The notes under the pieces are model-generated. The model worked only from the letters and a program-made list of their open reading frames with translations. It had not been told where the DNA came from and did not search any database. This document shows positions 34,758 to 41,939 of a stretch of DNA of 64,000 bases, one piece after another (position 1 is the stretch's first letter; each line of letters begins with the position of its first letter). Position numbers and translations under genes: made by a program. Origin of the DNA: Rothia nasimurium (GTDB lineage: Bacteria; Actinomycetota; Actinomycetes; Actinomycetales; Micrococcaceae); the NCBI RefSeq assembly GCF_928382285.1, contig NZ_CAKMSS010000001.1:186001-250000 (forward strand), in the 5' to 3' direction.

Positions 34758-35105
34758 CTACGACCTTTTTCGTCCCAACCGGTATCGACTAGCCTTGGAC
34801 CAGCCACGTTTAGACTCTACCTGCTTGCTGGGTACCGTAGGCCTACGCATTAGGGTTATGCCCTCAAAATCAACGGGATCCCACTGGTGCCGGTGTACTT
34901 TGAAATCTAGGCCCTGCTCTGTGTTGGTAGAGAAGACCATAAGCGCCCGACCAGACTGTACCGAAGAAACAATACGCTCCCACAAGTGCTCGCGTACTCG
35001 GGCACTGACCTTGCCAACATAGACTCCCGAACTGATTTCTAAAAGCCAACGGGTCAAATCACCGCGTAGAGCAGGCGGACAGTTTGAGAGGATAACAACA
35101 ATCAT
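34758..35105 (-). CDS. cas2: CRISPR-associated endoribonuclease-like Cas2 (type I-E)
   Basis: 115 residues. MIVVILSNCPPALRGDLTRWLLEISSGVYVGKVSARVREHLWERI is the Cas2e signature, followed by SGRALMVFSTNTEQGLDFKVHRHQWDPVDFEGITLM and a basic tail. Its ATG overlaps the cas1 stop (ATGA). It is the structural subunit of the Cas1-Cas2 spacer integrase. Last gene of the cas operon. Confidence 0.96.
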   Translation of the reverse strand: MIVVILSNCPPALRGDLTRWLLEISSGVYVGKVSARVREHLWERIVSSVQSGRALMVFSTNTEQGLDFKVHRHQWDPVDFEGITLMRRPTVPSKQVESKRGWSKASRYRLGRKRS

Positions 35106-36034
35106 GCTTCCTCCCCATAATTTCTCCTGCTTTCTATCGTTTCTTCGCGATCTCCCCAGAGGGCAAGGACGTCGGTATGCCAGTCTTCTTCAGCAATTTC
35201 CGAGCTGAGAAGTAGTTTCTGAATATCGCTAGTACAACGTTGCAAGATTTTGCCGTCCCGGAGCTTGTCTCTCACTGCACGGCGGGCTCTGGACGCCACG
35301 TCCTCCTTGCTTTCTGCAACAACCTCAAAAGCCGCAGGAATACTTACTTCTGCCTTGTAGAGGTCGGCAATATCATAGATAAAAGACCGGGAATGCCCCG
35401 TATGCACAAAGCCTAGACCAGGGGAACAGCCCAAAGAAACTACTACCGCATGAACTATCCCGTAGAGGCAGGCATTCGCTGCCGAGAGAGCCATGTTGAT
35501 TGCATCTGCGTTATCAAAATCATTGGGGTCGTAGTTACGGTTATCCCAAGGCACACCGGTACGACCAGATTCCTGGCGGTAAATACGGCGTACTCTAGCG
35601 CCCTCCTTGCCCCGTAACTGTTGCATTGTTAGTTCCCTGACATCTTCATCGGGGAAGCGCATGTTATACATTTCCTTAGCAACAGCTAGGCGCTTGCGAG
35701 TATTACTGACCTTATCTGCCTGGGCCTGAAGCAGACGAGTGGTTTTAGCCAAGGAGCTACCGTGAGCATAGTAGCGTACCCCCTGCTCACCTACCCACAC
35801 CGCGGTTGCACCGCAGTCGCCAAGTAACATCATGGCGTGGTGGGTAATACGGGTGCCTGGACCAAGCATAAGAGCGCCTAAAGAAGCGGCAGGTATATGC
35901 ACGGTTCCCTGGCTATTAGTTGCGGTAATAGCGCTGTCTTCTCTATGGATAACGCTGTGCTCAACATAGATAAAGGAAAGCCGGTCAGAACTTCTGGTGA
36001 GTTCCTTGGTGGTGGGTGGGGTGGCACCAATCAT
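35102..36034 (-). CDS. cas1: CRISPR-associated integrase Cas1 (type I-E)
   Basis: Start set at ATG 36034 (MIGATPPTTKELTRSSD...), with CAGGAGA 6-7 nt upstream. A 19-codon N-terminal extension from 36091 would overlap the intergenic hairpin and is rejected. 310 residues. Catalytic metal residues: Glu in GKEGARVRRIYR, His in GFVHTGHS and Asp in YDIADLYK. It inserts spacers at the leader end of the array, probably the end next to cas3. Confidence 0.96.
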   Translation of the reverse strand: MIGATPPTTKELTRSSDRLSFIYVEHSVIHREDSAITATNSQGTVHIPAASLGALMLGPGTRITHHAMMLLGDCGATAVWVGEQGVRYYAHGSSLAKTTRLLQAQADKVSNTRKRLAVAKEMYNMRFPDEDVRELTMQQLRGKEGARVRRIYRQESGRTGVPWDNRNYDPNDFDNADAINMALSAANACLYGIVHAVVVSLGCSPGLGFVHTGHSRSFIYDIADLYKAEVSIPAAFEVVAESKEDVASRARRAVRDKLRDGKILQRCTSDIQKLLLSSEIAEEDWHTDVLALWGDREETIESRRNYGEEA

Positions 36035-36062
36035 GGGTTTCTCCTGGATCTGAGAGATATAA

Positions 36063-36102
36063 AAGAATCTGGGATGCACACAAGTGTGCATCCCAGATTC
36101 TT
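36063..36102 (-). terminator. Perfect 18-bp hairpin between cas6e and cas1
   Basis: Arms 36063-36080 and 36085-36102 (AAGAATCTGGGATGCACA and complement), 4-nt loop. The cas6e TAA stop overlaps the base of the stem. On the coding (minus) strand the second arm ends in CTTTT followed by TTATATC, so it resembles an intrinsic terminator or attenuator inside the cas operon. It could also be an RNase-processing or protective hairpin. Confidence 0.7.
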
Positions 36103-36784
36103 AGGAAGAATTTTTACGGATAGTAAGCAGACCACATCCATAGGCCTTTCCCTTGCCCATGCCCTTGAGTATGGACTCTCGGAAGAGGTCTACATCGGTG
36201 ATAACAAGAGCCCCGTCAAATTGGGTTTGCCGGAGGGTCACAGAAGCACGTCGTCCGTCATCGTGAGGATTAGCACGGCTAAAACGCTGGTCAGATCGTG
36301 AAGTGACAGCTGCCAGGTAACTTCCTGGCTCAGAGCCTTCAGCTACCCTAAAGCCCCATTGCGGAGCCTTATGCACTAGCCAGCCAAGTTGCTGTTCAGC
36401 AGTAACATGGGGGACGACCCTACCACGCTTCCCATTTTCTACAGGAAGAGACTTAACCGGGTTTCCAGTTAGCCGGAAGGACCAGGCCTGGCCCTCCCTT
36501 AGGCTGGCTAGCAACTTACCAAGATGAGCAACTTCAGCAGGACGTGACTCCCAGCCGGCGGCCTCCTGAATATGCCGTAGATCCGGCTCTTCAGGACTTT
36601 GAACGTAGAGGGTATAGGAAGGGCCGTTAACATCGAGCCGCCACAGTACCCGGCTGTCTGCGCTCGCCTGCACATCTGGCGGGAAAGCAGAGAGGACGGC
36701 AGCATGCATGGCTTGGGGGCTGGCTATGAGCTTTCGCGCTTCACGACGCTGGGGATTGATGAGTATGCGGGAAAAGAAACTCAT
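36101..36784 (-). CDS. cas6e: crRNA-processing endoribonuclease Cas6e (CasE)
   Basis: 227 residues. MSFFSRILINPQRREARKLIASPQAMHAAVLSAFP at the N-terminus is a typical CasE opening, with VLWRLD and LYVQSPEEPDL following. The C-terminal glycine-rich loop GMGKGKAYGCGLLTIR binds the repeat hairpin. It cleaves at the base of the CRISPR repeat stem and stays with the crRNA in Cascade. Starts within the cas5 stop (4-nt overlap). It should also recognise the two degenerate hairpins at 41112-41202. Confidence 0.95.
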   Translation of the reverse strand: MSFFSRILINPQRREARKLIASPQAMHAAVLSAFPPDVQASADSRVLWRLDVNGPSYTLYVQSPEEPDLRHIQEAAGWESRPAEVAHLGKLLASLREGQAWSFRLTGNPVKSLPVENGKRGRVVPHVTAEQQLGWLVHKAPQWGFRVAEGSEPGSYLAAVTSRSDQRFSRANPHDDGRRASVTLRQTQFDGALVITDVDLFRESILKGMGKGKAYGCGLLTIRKNSS

Positions 36785-37488
36785 GCTTCAGTAACCACCT
36801 TCATGAATTCGTCCTCCGGCTCAGTTTCTCCCTCAGGATTGTTGATTTCTAAGGGCTCTGCCCGGAAAACAGACCGTAGCGAATACTGCCGGAACTCTGG
36901 ATTAAAGCTTACCGGGATATCTCGTAAGGTATCTGCTGGTTCGCCTAGGCGGGCATCGCGCAGGATCGCAAGTGAGACAAGCTCTCCGGCGTTTTGCTGA
37001 GCCCACTTGGGTGCGTACCAGGTATTTTCTGCTCGCAGAACTTCTTCCGCGTTGCCCTCTCTGATACCCAGTACTAGATCAGGGTTAGCGGGGCAGGCCC
37101 GCCGCCCTAGGTAGAGCGGATAGACAGGACGCCGCAGGGCGGCTTCTAGTTCTTCCAGGAGCGCTTTCTGGGGTGAAGCTAGGGCTACCAGAAAGACAGC
37201 ATCCGCCAGGTAGTAGCGGGTACTGAGCTGGGAATTTTTGTCCTTACCGAACCAGTTACGGGCCGTGTGATAGTCGCGAGTCAGCTGACCTGGGTGGTCT
37301 ACCCGCACCGCGAATTCAAGCTGGGCCAGGTCGTCTACGGGCTCTTGACGGTCGCGCCCCAGGGCGGCGGAAAGAAGCCCAATAACTCCTGACTTTGTAG
37401 GCTCGTTGTTGGTATGGCGGACCTTGAACCGGCTCTCAGCTCCCCAGGCCTGTAGCGGCGCCTTGAATTTGAGGAGTAGCGAGTACAT
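36781..37488 (-). CDS. cas5e: Cascade subunit Cas5e (CasD)
   Basis: 235 residues. MYSLLLKFKAPLQAWGAESRFKVRHTNNEPTKSGVIGLLSAALGRDRQE is the Cas5e hallmark. YYLADAVFLVAL and YPLYLGRRACPANPDLVL are also family features. It binds the crRNA 5' handle in Cascade. Start and cas7 stop share one base (TAATG). Confidence 0.96.
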   Translation of the reverse strand: MYSLLLKFKAPLQAWGAESRFKVRHTNNEPTKSGVIGLLSAALGRDRQEPVDDLAQLEFAVRVDHPGQLTRDYHTARNWFGKDKNSQLSTRYYLADAVFLVALASPQKALLEELEAALRRPVYPLYLGRRACPANPDLVLGIREGNAEEVLRAENTWYAPKWAQQNAGELVSLAILRDARLGEPADTLRDIPVSFNPEFRQYSLRSVFRAEPLEINNPEGETEPEDEFMKVVTEA

Positions 37489-38609
37489 TAGTCTGCCAGC
37501 ACCTCGGAAAGATCGCTTTCAACTGCGGAAAGGAGTTCCTTGAGGTTTACGCCCTGGCCAAGGTTTTCTAGGGCATCCTTGAGGTCTCCTACTGCAAGAA
37601 AGTAGCTCTTGACGGGCTCCAGACCGTATGTTTCTGCCAGCTCCTGTGCTTCATGGGCTAGGGCAGTGGCTGCCTGGTAACGGCGGCCCTTCTCCGCGCT
37701 CTCCTTGACAGGGGTTTCAAAGGCATTGACGTAGGAAACTGGGCGGTCATCACGCAGGGTAACCACTACTGCCTCGGGCAGGGTGCGGTTAGCGAAGCTG
37801 TTCTGCTTGCCGGTGGGCATAGCGGTGATGAAGCTCTTGATGAACTGGGTTGCGGCCTCTACAGCGGCCTCCTTGTCACCCAAGTTTGCCTGTAGGCCGG
37901 TGAAGTTGATGTTGGCGTAGCGGTAGAGGGTGGAGGACATCATCTCGACGGTGCCAATCATGCCTGCGCCGGTTTCGTCTGCGTCGCGGACAACGTCATC
38001 GACTGCGGTGAAGTAGTCGAATTCAGGCTCTGACTCATGAACGCCAATAGCGTGGGCTACCTGGCAGGAGGCATCAACGTTGAAGTCGGGGGCGTCAGCA
38101 AGCATACGGCCAAAGAGGGCAATGTCAACGCTGTGCTGTTCGTCCAGGATTTTTTCTACATCCGCTTTTTTCAGTTTGCTGCCTTCAGCATCGATGATTG
38201 CCTGGGCCAGGCGTGAAATCTGCTGGTTGCTGACCAGCAGAAGATAACCGGATTCCAGGGTCTTCGGCGCCTCTTCTTCTTTCTTCTTTTTGGGCTCAGC
38301 CAGGGAAATTTTTACTGTTTTGAAAGCTTCTGCAACCTCGGAAAGAGCCTGGTCATAGTCGTATCCTTCAGAAATTTCCTGAATTTTGGTAACGACTTTT
38401 TCGGCTACTCGCTTGGTGCGGATTCCCATCTTATCGGTGTCGAGGTTGGCGACGAAGTCCTGACGAATAGCAGACTTCCAAGCCTGGGAAGAAACACGCT
38501 GGCGGGGTACCCCGCCAAAAACAGCAGACTTGGGGGAGCCCGTATCGTCGCGGTTGATGTTGGAGGGGGGAAGGGTCTGTAGGGCGTGGATATCGATGTA
38601 GAAGCTCAT
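37488..38609 (-). CDS. cas7e: Cascade backbone subunit Cas7e (CasC)
   Basis: 373 residues. N-terminal YIDIHALQTLPPSNINRDDTGSPKSAVFGGVPRQRVSSQAWKSAIR is diagnostic of Cas7e; DVALFGRM-type sequence (VDIALFGRMLADAPDFNVDASCQVAHAIGVHES) and SSTLYRYANINF follow. Six copies coat the spacer part of the crRNA and flip out every sixth base. A Glu/Lys-rich insertion (EPKKKKEEEAPKTL) lies near residue 110-125. Confidence 0.97.
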   Translation of the reverse strand: MSFYIDIHALQTLPPSNINRDDTGSPKSAVFGGVPRQRVSSQAWKSAIRQDFVANLDTDKMGIRTKRVAEKVVTKIQEISEGYDYDQALSEVAEAFKTVKISLAEPKKKKEEEAPKTLESGYLLLVSNQQISRLAQAIIDAEGSKLKKADVEKILDEQHSVDIALFGRMLADAPDFNVDASCQVAHAIGVHESEPEFDYFTAVDDVVRDADETGAGMIGTVEMMSSTLYRYANINFTGLQANLGDKEAAVEAATQFIKSFITAMPTGKQNSFANRTLPEAVVVTLRDDRPVSYVNAFETPVKESAEKGRRYQAATALAHEAQELAETYGLEPVKSYFLAVGDLKDALENLGQGVNLKELLSAVESDLSEVLAD

Positions 38610-38633
38610 GATTTCTCCTTTTAGTTTCTTGGG

Positions 38634-39248
38634 TTAGTTGTTGGTAGAGGTATTTGCTGGGCGGCGAGTGTAGCCGTAGGCAAAGTCTCGGCTCCAGCGG
38701 GTAATGACTTTTGCACGGTGCCTGGGGTGCTGGAGCCAGTAGAGGTCGGTAGTGAACCTTCCATAGTCGAAGGTTAGTTCTTCCTGTTTGAGGAGCTGAA
38801 CCAGGGAACGAGCGTGGTAGACGATACCGCTAAAGTTCCTTGCCTGAAGTAGGGCATCAAAGCGTTTTTTGATGGAGGGGGTGCGCTTTGCAACAAGCTG
38901 TCCTATTGAGTAACCAAAGCTAATGTCTTTGGTGTGCATGTTTCTTTGCTCTGATTGCTGGTGGACAGCGTAGAGGGTGAGGGCCATGTAGGTGGCTAGT
39001 TCACCGTAGCTGGCTTCGTCTCCTCGGCCTCGGTAGTTATCTGGAAAGTCGATATTTTCATCGCCGGTGAGGACATACTGCCAGGCTAGCGGGTTTTTAG
39101 CAGGATCTTGACCTACTGCTTGACGAAGGTCGCTCAGCTCTTTTTTGGACGCTGAGGAACCTGCATTGTGTCCTCCGTAGAGGCGATGGATTTTGTGGGT
39201 GACAAAGTTATAGAGGGTAGGTGTCACCGTCTCAGAAGGATGAGACAT
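38634..39248 (-). CDS. cse2: Cascade small subunit Cse2 (CasB)
   Basis: 204 residues from ATG 39248, with GAAAGGAAG upstream. All-helical Cse2 pattern: LRQAVGQDPAKNPLAWQYVL ... GELATYMALTLYAVHQQ ... SIGQLVAKRTPSIKKRFDALLQARNFSGIVYHARSLVQLLKQEELTFDYGRFTTDLYWLQHPRHRAKVITRWSRDFAYG. It stabilises the R-loop in Cascade. Confidence 0.94.
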   Translation of the reverse strand: MSHPSETVTPTLYNFVTHKIHRLYGGHNAGSSASKKELSDLRQAVGQDPAKNPLAWQYVLTGDENIDFPDNYRGRGDEASYGELATYMALTLYAVHQQSEQRNMHTKDISFGYSIGQLVAKRTPSIKKRFDALLQARNFSGIVYHARSLVQLLKQEELTFDYGRFTTDLYWLQHPRHRAKVITRWSRDFAYGYTRRPANTSTNN

Positions 39249-39261
39249 CGTTGCCTTCTTT

Positions 39262-40950
39262 CTACTGGGTTTTGTCTTCGTAGGCTAGAGGAAAAATCTT
39301 TTTGAACTCGCGATGGCAGGCTCGTTGGGCTGTTGCTGCACTGATGAGTTTGTCATCCTTGATCCTGCCGATGAGGGCTTTCGAGCTTGCACCGATGAGC
39401 ATATTTTCTACTTCCCGTTTGAAGAAGGAAGAGGCAAGTTTCTGCCAGCTTTCCTTAAGCTCTTGTGGATTTGCTTCGTGGGTAACCTGGGAAAGCCAGA
39501 TGCGGAATTCCTTTTCGAGCCTGTGAAGTACAGCTTCGGTTGCCGCTGGCTGGAATTCGTAGCTTTGACCGGCAGCTTCCAGCAGACTTCCGGCGAAGCG
39601 TCCCAGCTGGATTGCAGCGTCCATACTCTTTTGGGAGTTTTCAAGGATGGCTGCTGTATGTTCTGGGAATTCATCGGTTAGCAGGGCTAGTTCTACGGGA
39701 ATTGATTCATCGATGGTGGATTCGATAACAGCGTTTTGGTTGCCGTAGACAACTCCTACTAGCTGGACCTGTACCTTCATATTGTGAGGAAAGTAGCGGC
39801 TGAGGTCTTGTATAGTTTGAGGTTTTTTGGGCGCGTATTCGTCCCCGCCTTGGTTAGGACTTAAGACCAGGAGAGCATCTAAGCCTCGCCAGAAGGTACG
39901 CTCCTGGTTGTGCTGTAGAGGCATCCAGATTTCCTGTCCCTTTTTAGACTGGTTTTTGCTGTAGCGAAGGCCGGTCCAGGGGTCTTCACAGCCGATGCCG
40001 TCTTGGAATTTCTCAGAAGCCTTATCTCCATTGGAGACAAGAACTCCGGTAACTTGACCGTTCTTGGGGAACAGCCGGACGCGCCGGGATTGCCAGGTGA
40101 GGGTGTCACAAGGTCCGGTAGGAGTGGTTATCTCTTTGGGGTAGCTTCTGGGGGCAGCGCCATCAAAGGGTTCTCGTTCCCAAACGGGTAAGTCATTGGC
40201 GATTTTGAAATCTTCCTCCCCGTTCTCGTTAATGGTCGGCTCAAAGAGTCGGCTGATAGGCAGGTTGAGGAGGAGAGTCTCAAAGATGTTTTCTCCGTGA
40301 AGAATAACCCTTCCTGTGGCGCCTTGCCAACCAACACCAATGGGATATCCTCGGCCACCTTTGACGCGCGGGTCACCTACTGCACCGGATTTAATGCCGG
40401 AATAGTCGTAGGCCTGTACAGTGATAAGCTTTCGGGCTGCATCGGCATAGTCTAGGGTTCCTTTGCCACTAGCTGCGCGCATGGAAAAGTGATCTGAATC
40501 AGAGTCTAGGAGAATGCGGGAAACAGGGGAGAAAGTGCTCTTTTCAGTATGTAGGTCTGCTACCTGCATGAAGGGGTGCTCTGGATGGAAGAGTTCAAAG
40601 TAGGGTTTGATGTCTTCATGCTGGAGGTAGTCCAGTACGAAATCAAAGTTGCCTACTTTCTTCTCTCTGAGGGTGGCTATCCAATTTCGACGGGCTTCAG
40701 TTCCAAAGGCTGCTAGGTCAAAGTCTTCGGCGTCTGCGAAGTGGAAGAAGGACGAGCGTAGAAGAATGGGCTCTAAGAAAGCCAGCATAGCGGAGTCTTC
40801 TAGTGCGCTTTCATGAGCAAGCTTGGTAATGGAATAGCCTTCGCGGAAGAGCTGCTCTAAAGAAACAAGTTCTAGCTCACCGGCTGTCTTCTGAACCTTA
40901 ATCCAGGGTGAATCTACGAGATTAAATTGGGGAATGGTGTCTTCGCTCAC
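39262..40950 (-). CDS. cse1: Cascade large subunit Cse1/Cas8e (CasA)
   Basis: 562 residues from GTG 40950, with AGGAGG 6 nt upstream. FNLVDSPWIKVQ at the start, FHPEHPFMQVADLHTEKSTFSPVSRILLDSDS and GGRGYPIGVGWQGATGRVILHGENIFETLLLNLP are typical of Cas8e. It recognises the PAM and recruits Cas3. First gene of the minus-strand operon; a near-consensus promoter lies about 80-110 bp upstream, overlapped by a partial match to the crRNA-like element. Confidence 0.95.
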   Translation of the reverse strand: MSEDTIPQFNLVDSPWIKVQKTAGELELVSLEQLFREGYSITKLAHESALEDSAMLAFLEPILLRSSFFHFADAEDFDLAAFGTEARRNWIATLREKKVGNFDFVLDYLQHEDIKPYFELFHPEHPFMQVADLHTEKSTFSPVSRILLDSDSDHFSMRAASGKGTLDYADAARKLITVQAYDYSGIKSGAVGDPRVKGGRGYPIGVGWQGATGRVILHGENIFETLLLNLPISRLFEPTINENGEEDFKIANDLPVWEREPFDGAAPRSYPKEITTPTGPCDTLTWQSRRVRLFPKNGQVTGVLVSNGDKASEKFQDGIGCEDPWTGLRYSKNQSKKGQEIWMPLQHNQERTFWRGLDALLVLSPNQGGDEYAPKKPQTIQDLSRYFPHNMKVQVQLVGVVYGNQNAVIESTIDESIPVELALLTDEFPEHTAAILENSQKSMDAAIQLGRFAGSLLEAAGQSYEFQPAATEAVLHRLEKEFRIWLSQVTHEANPQELKESWQKLASSFFKREVENMLIGASSKALIGRIKDDKLISAATAQRACHREFKKIFPLAYEDKTQ

Positions 40951-41027
40951 TCTATCCTCCTAAAATTTTGTCTAGGGGCTGTGTGGGCGAGTCTTGATGG
41001 CGTCATCGCCCTGCGTTCTTGAGTAAG

Positions 41028-41057
41028 AGCCTAATTCTGTCTAGAGCGGCATGTCAA
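41028..41057 (-). promoter_or_regulatory. Promoter of the cas8e-cas2 operon
   Basis: On the minus strand TTGACA (41057-41052) is followed by an 18-bp spacer and TAGGCT (41033-41028), predicting transcription start near 41021 and a leader of about 70 nt. TCTAGA palindromes lie inside the spacer (41040-41045) and just upstream of the -35 (41063-41068). It is the best promoter match in the cas locus. Confidence 0.75.
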
Positions 41058-41085
41058 GGGGTTCTAGATATTTAATTTACAAGTT
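41050..41085 (-). promoter_or_regulatory. Partial protospacer for the crRNA-like element, over the cas promoter -35
   Basis: Reading the minus strand from 41082 to 41065, TTGTAAATTAAATATCTA matches the first 18 nt of the spacer-like segment (TTGTAGATGAAGTATCTA) at 15 positions; mismatches are 6, 9 and 12. The flanking 5'-AAC (41085-41083) is in PAM position. A 33-nt protospacer footprint would reach 41050 and cover the TTGACA at 41057-41052. Downstream of position 18 there is essentially no pairing, as in CreA/CreR-type regulators that bind without cleavage. Confidence 0.75.
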
Positions 41086-41111
41086 CATTACTTTTTGCTC
41101 TTCGGGTAGGA

Positions 41112-41202
41112 TAAGAGTATCTCGTCTTCGCGAGGAGCATGGGGTGATCCCTGGATAGATACTTCATCTACAAGGGGTCATCACCGTATAGGCGGTGCTT
41201 TT
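41112..41202 (-). ncRNA. crRNA-like regulatory RNA: degenerate repeat, 33-nt spacer, degenerate repeat
   Basis: Read on the minus strand. Repeat-like 1 (41202-41174) matches array-repeat positions 6-29 at 18 of 24 bases. Its stem CACCG/CGGTG replaces CCCCG/CGGGG with a compensating A-T pair, its loop is also 6 nt, and its handle ATGACCCC resembles ATGAGCCG. Repeat-like 2 (41140-41112) matches positions 1-20 at 16 of 20; the stem CCTCG/CGAG again has a compensating T-A pair, while the 3' handle is not kept. The 33-nt spacer-like segment is 41173-41141. So each copy keeps just what a single crRNA needs: 5' handle from the first, 3' hairpin from the second. A -10-like TAACCT at 41210-41205 would start transcription at the first stem. 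This is the plan of CreA/CreR guides. Existence as an RNA is inferred. Confidence 0.8.
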
Positions 41203-41286
41203 CTAGGTTACATGAGGATTTTGGGTGGGGCTGTCGTTCACCTGCAGATTTACCCCCCCGACTCGAAGGAATATTGTGATACATTA

Positions 41287-41580
41287 ATGATGAAGGTAAT
41301 TTTTCTTCCCAGCGCTTCCAAGCATGGCTACACGGAAGCAGATGCCCTGTGCGCTATAAAGAACTACCAGCACTATCTTTCAGCCTTTGAACCTTCGCGC
41401 ATAGCGCATCTACCAGACCCGAATCTCTACATCGGCCCAGCGCTCAACGGTGATCTGCTAGAGGTCTTTACCTACGTGATAGACCCTCAAACCGTTATCT
41501 TCCACTGTATGAAGTTACGGGGGAAGACTTACATGCGTGCTGTGCAAAACTCTGAGGAAAGGAGCTACCAAGGTGACTAA
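41287..41580 (+). CDS. Putative toxin of a type II toxin-antitoxin pair
   Basis: 97 residues if started at ATG 41287 (MMKVIFLPSASKHGYTEADALCAI...). The frame stays open back to ATG 41212, but that extension has no conserved content and abuts the crRNA-like element. The pattern KHG-T--DA--AI ... LYIGPALNGDLLEVFTYVIDPQTVIFHCMKLRGKTYM resembles small RelE/BrnT-like toxins (KHGI...-LLEV-...-VIHAMKLR). It overlaps the next gene by 8 nt, a toxin-first order like brnT-brnA. Toxicity is not shown by sequence. The gene, its antitoxin and cas3 may form one transcript. Confidence 0.6.
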   Translation: MMKVIFLPSASKHGYTEADALCAIKNYQHYLSAFEPSRIAHLPDPNLYIGPALNGDLLEVFTYVIDPQTVIFHCMKLRGKTYMRAVQNSEERSYQGD

Positions 41581-41905
41581 GGAATACAGCCTGGAGGAAC
41601 TAGAGGCTATTGGCCAGAAGCTATCTTCTTGGGTGGAGTCTGACGAATATTTTGAAACTTTAGAGAACGCCCAATTCCAGGGCCGCACCTCCGAGGGGGT
41701 TGCTCAAGCGGAGGCAATAGTGCAGGCTGCTACCCGAGGCCGTCCTTCTCTCGCCGCAGAGATAGATGGCAAGTCTCCCACTATCAATGCGCGAGTAACC
41801 CCAGACCTTAAAGAACGCCTAGCAGCCTACGCAAAAGAGCGGAAGGTTAAGCCCTCTGTTGTGGTGAGAGAAGCCCTAGAACAATATCTGCCCCGTTCTG
41901 CCTAG
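41573..41905 (+). CDS. Ribbon-helix-helix antitoxin
   Basis: 110 residues from GTG 41573, with AAAGGAG 8-9 nt upstream; the start lies inside the toxin stop region (GTGACTAA). The C-terminal 40 residues are a CopG/Arc-type ribbon-helix-helix: PTINARVTPDLKERLAAYAKERKVKPSVVVREALEQYL. The N-terminal part (SLEELEAIGQKLSSWVESDEYFETLENAQFQGRTSEG) is acidic and probably binds the toxin. It likely autoregulates the operon. cas3 starts 34 nt after its stop. Family call firm, partner role inferred. Confidence 0.75.
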   Translation: MTKEYSLEELEAIGQKLSSWVESDEYFETLENAQFQGRTSEGVAQAEAIVQAATRGRPSLAAEIDGKSPTINARVTPDLKERLAAYAKERKVKPSVVVREALEQYLPRSA

Positions 41906-41939
41906 TAGTTGACGAGCGCCCCGAAAGGATAACGCCACT

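Noticed and set aside
41162..41177. A separate repeat-like match CCCCTTGTAGATGAAG inside the spacer-like segment
   Set aside because: It resembles the repeat loop by eye, but it has no pairing stem and wrong spacing (42 nt); the true degenerate repeat is the CACCG/CGGTG hairpin just upstream of it.
41212..41286. Upstream ATG 41212 as the toxin start
   Set aside because: The extension has no family resemblance, lacks a good ribosome-binding site and borders the crRNA-like element; ATG 41287 gives a normal length. Not fully excluded.
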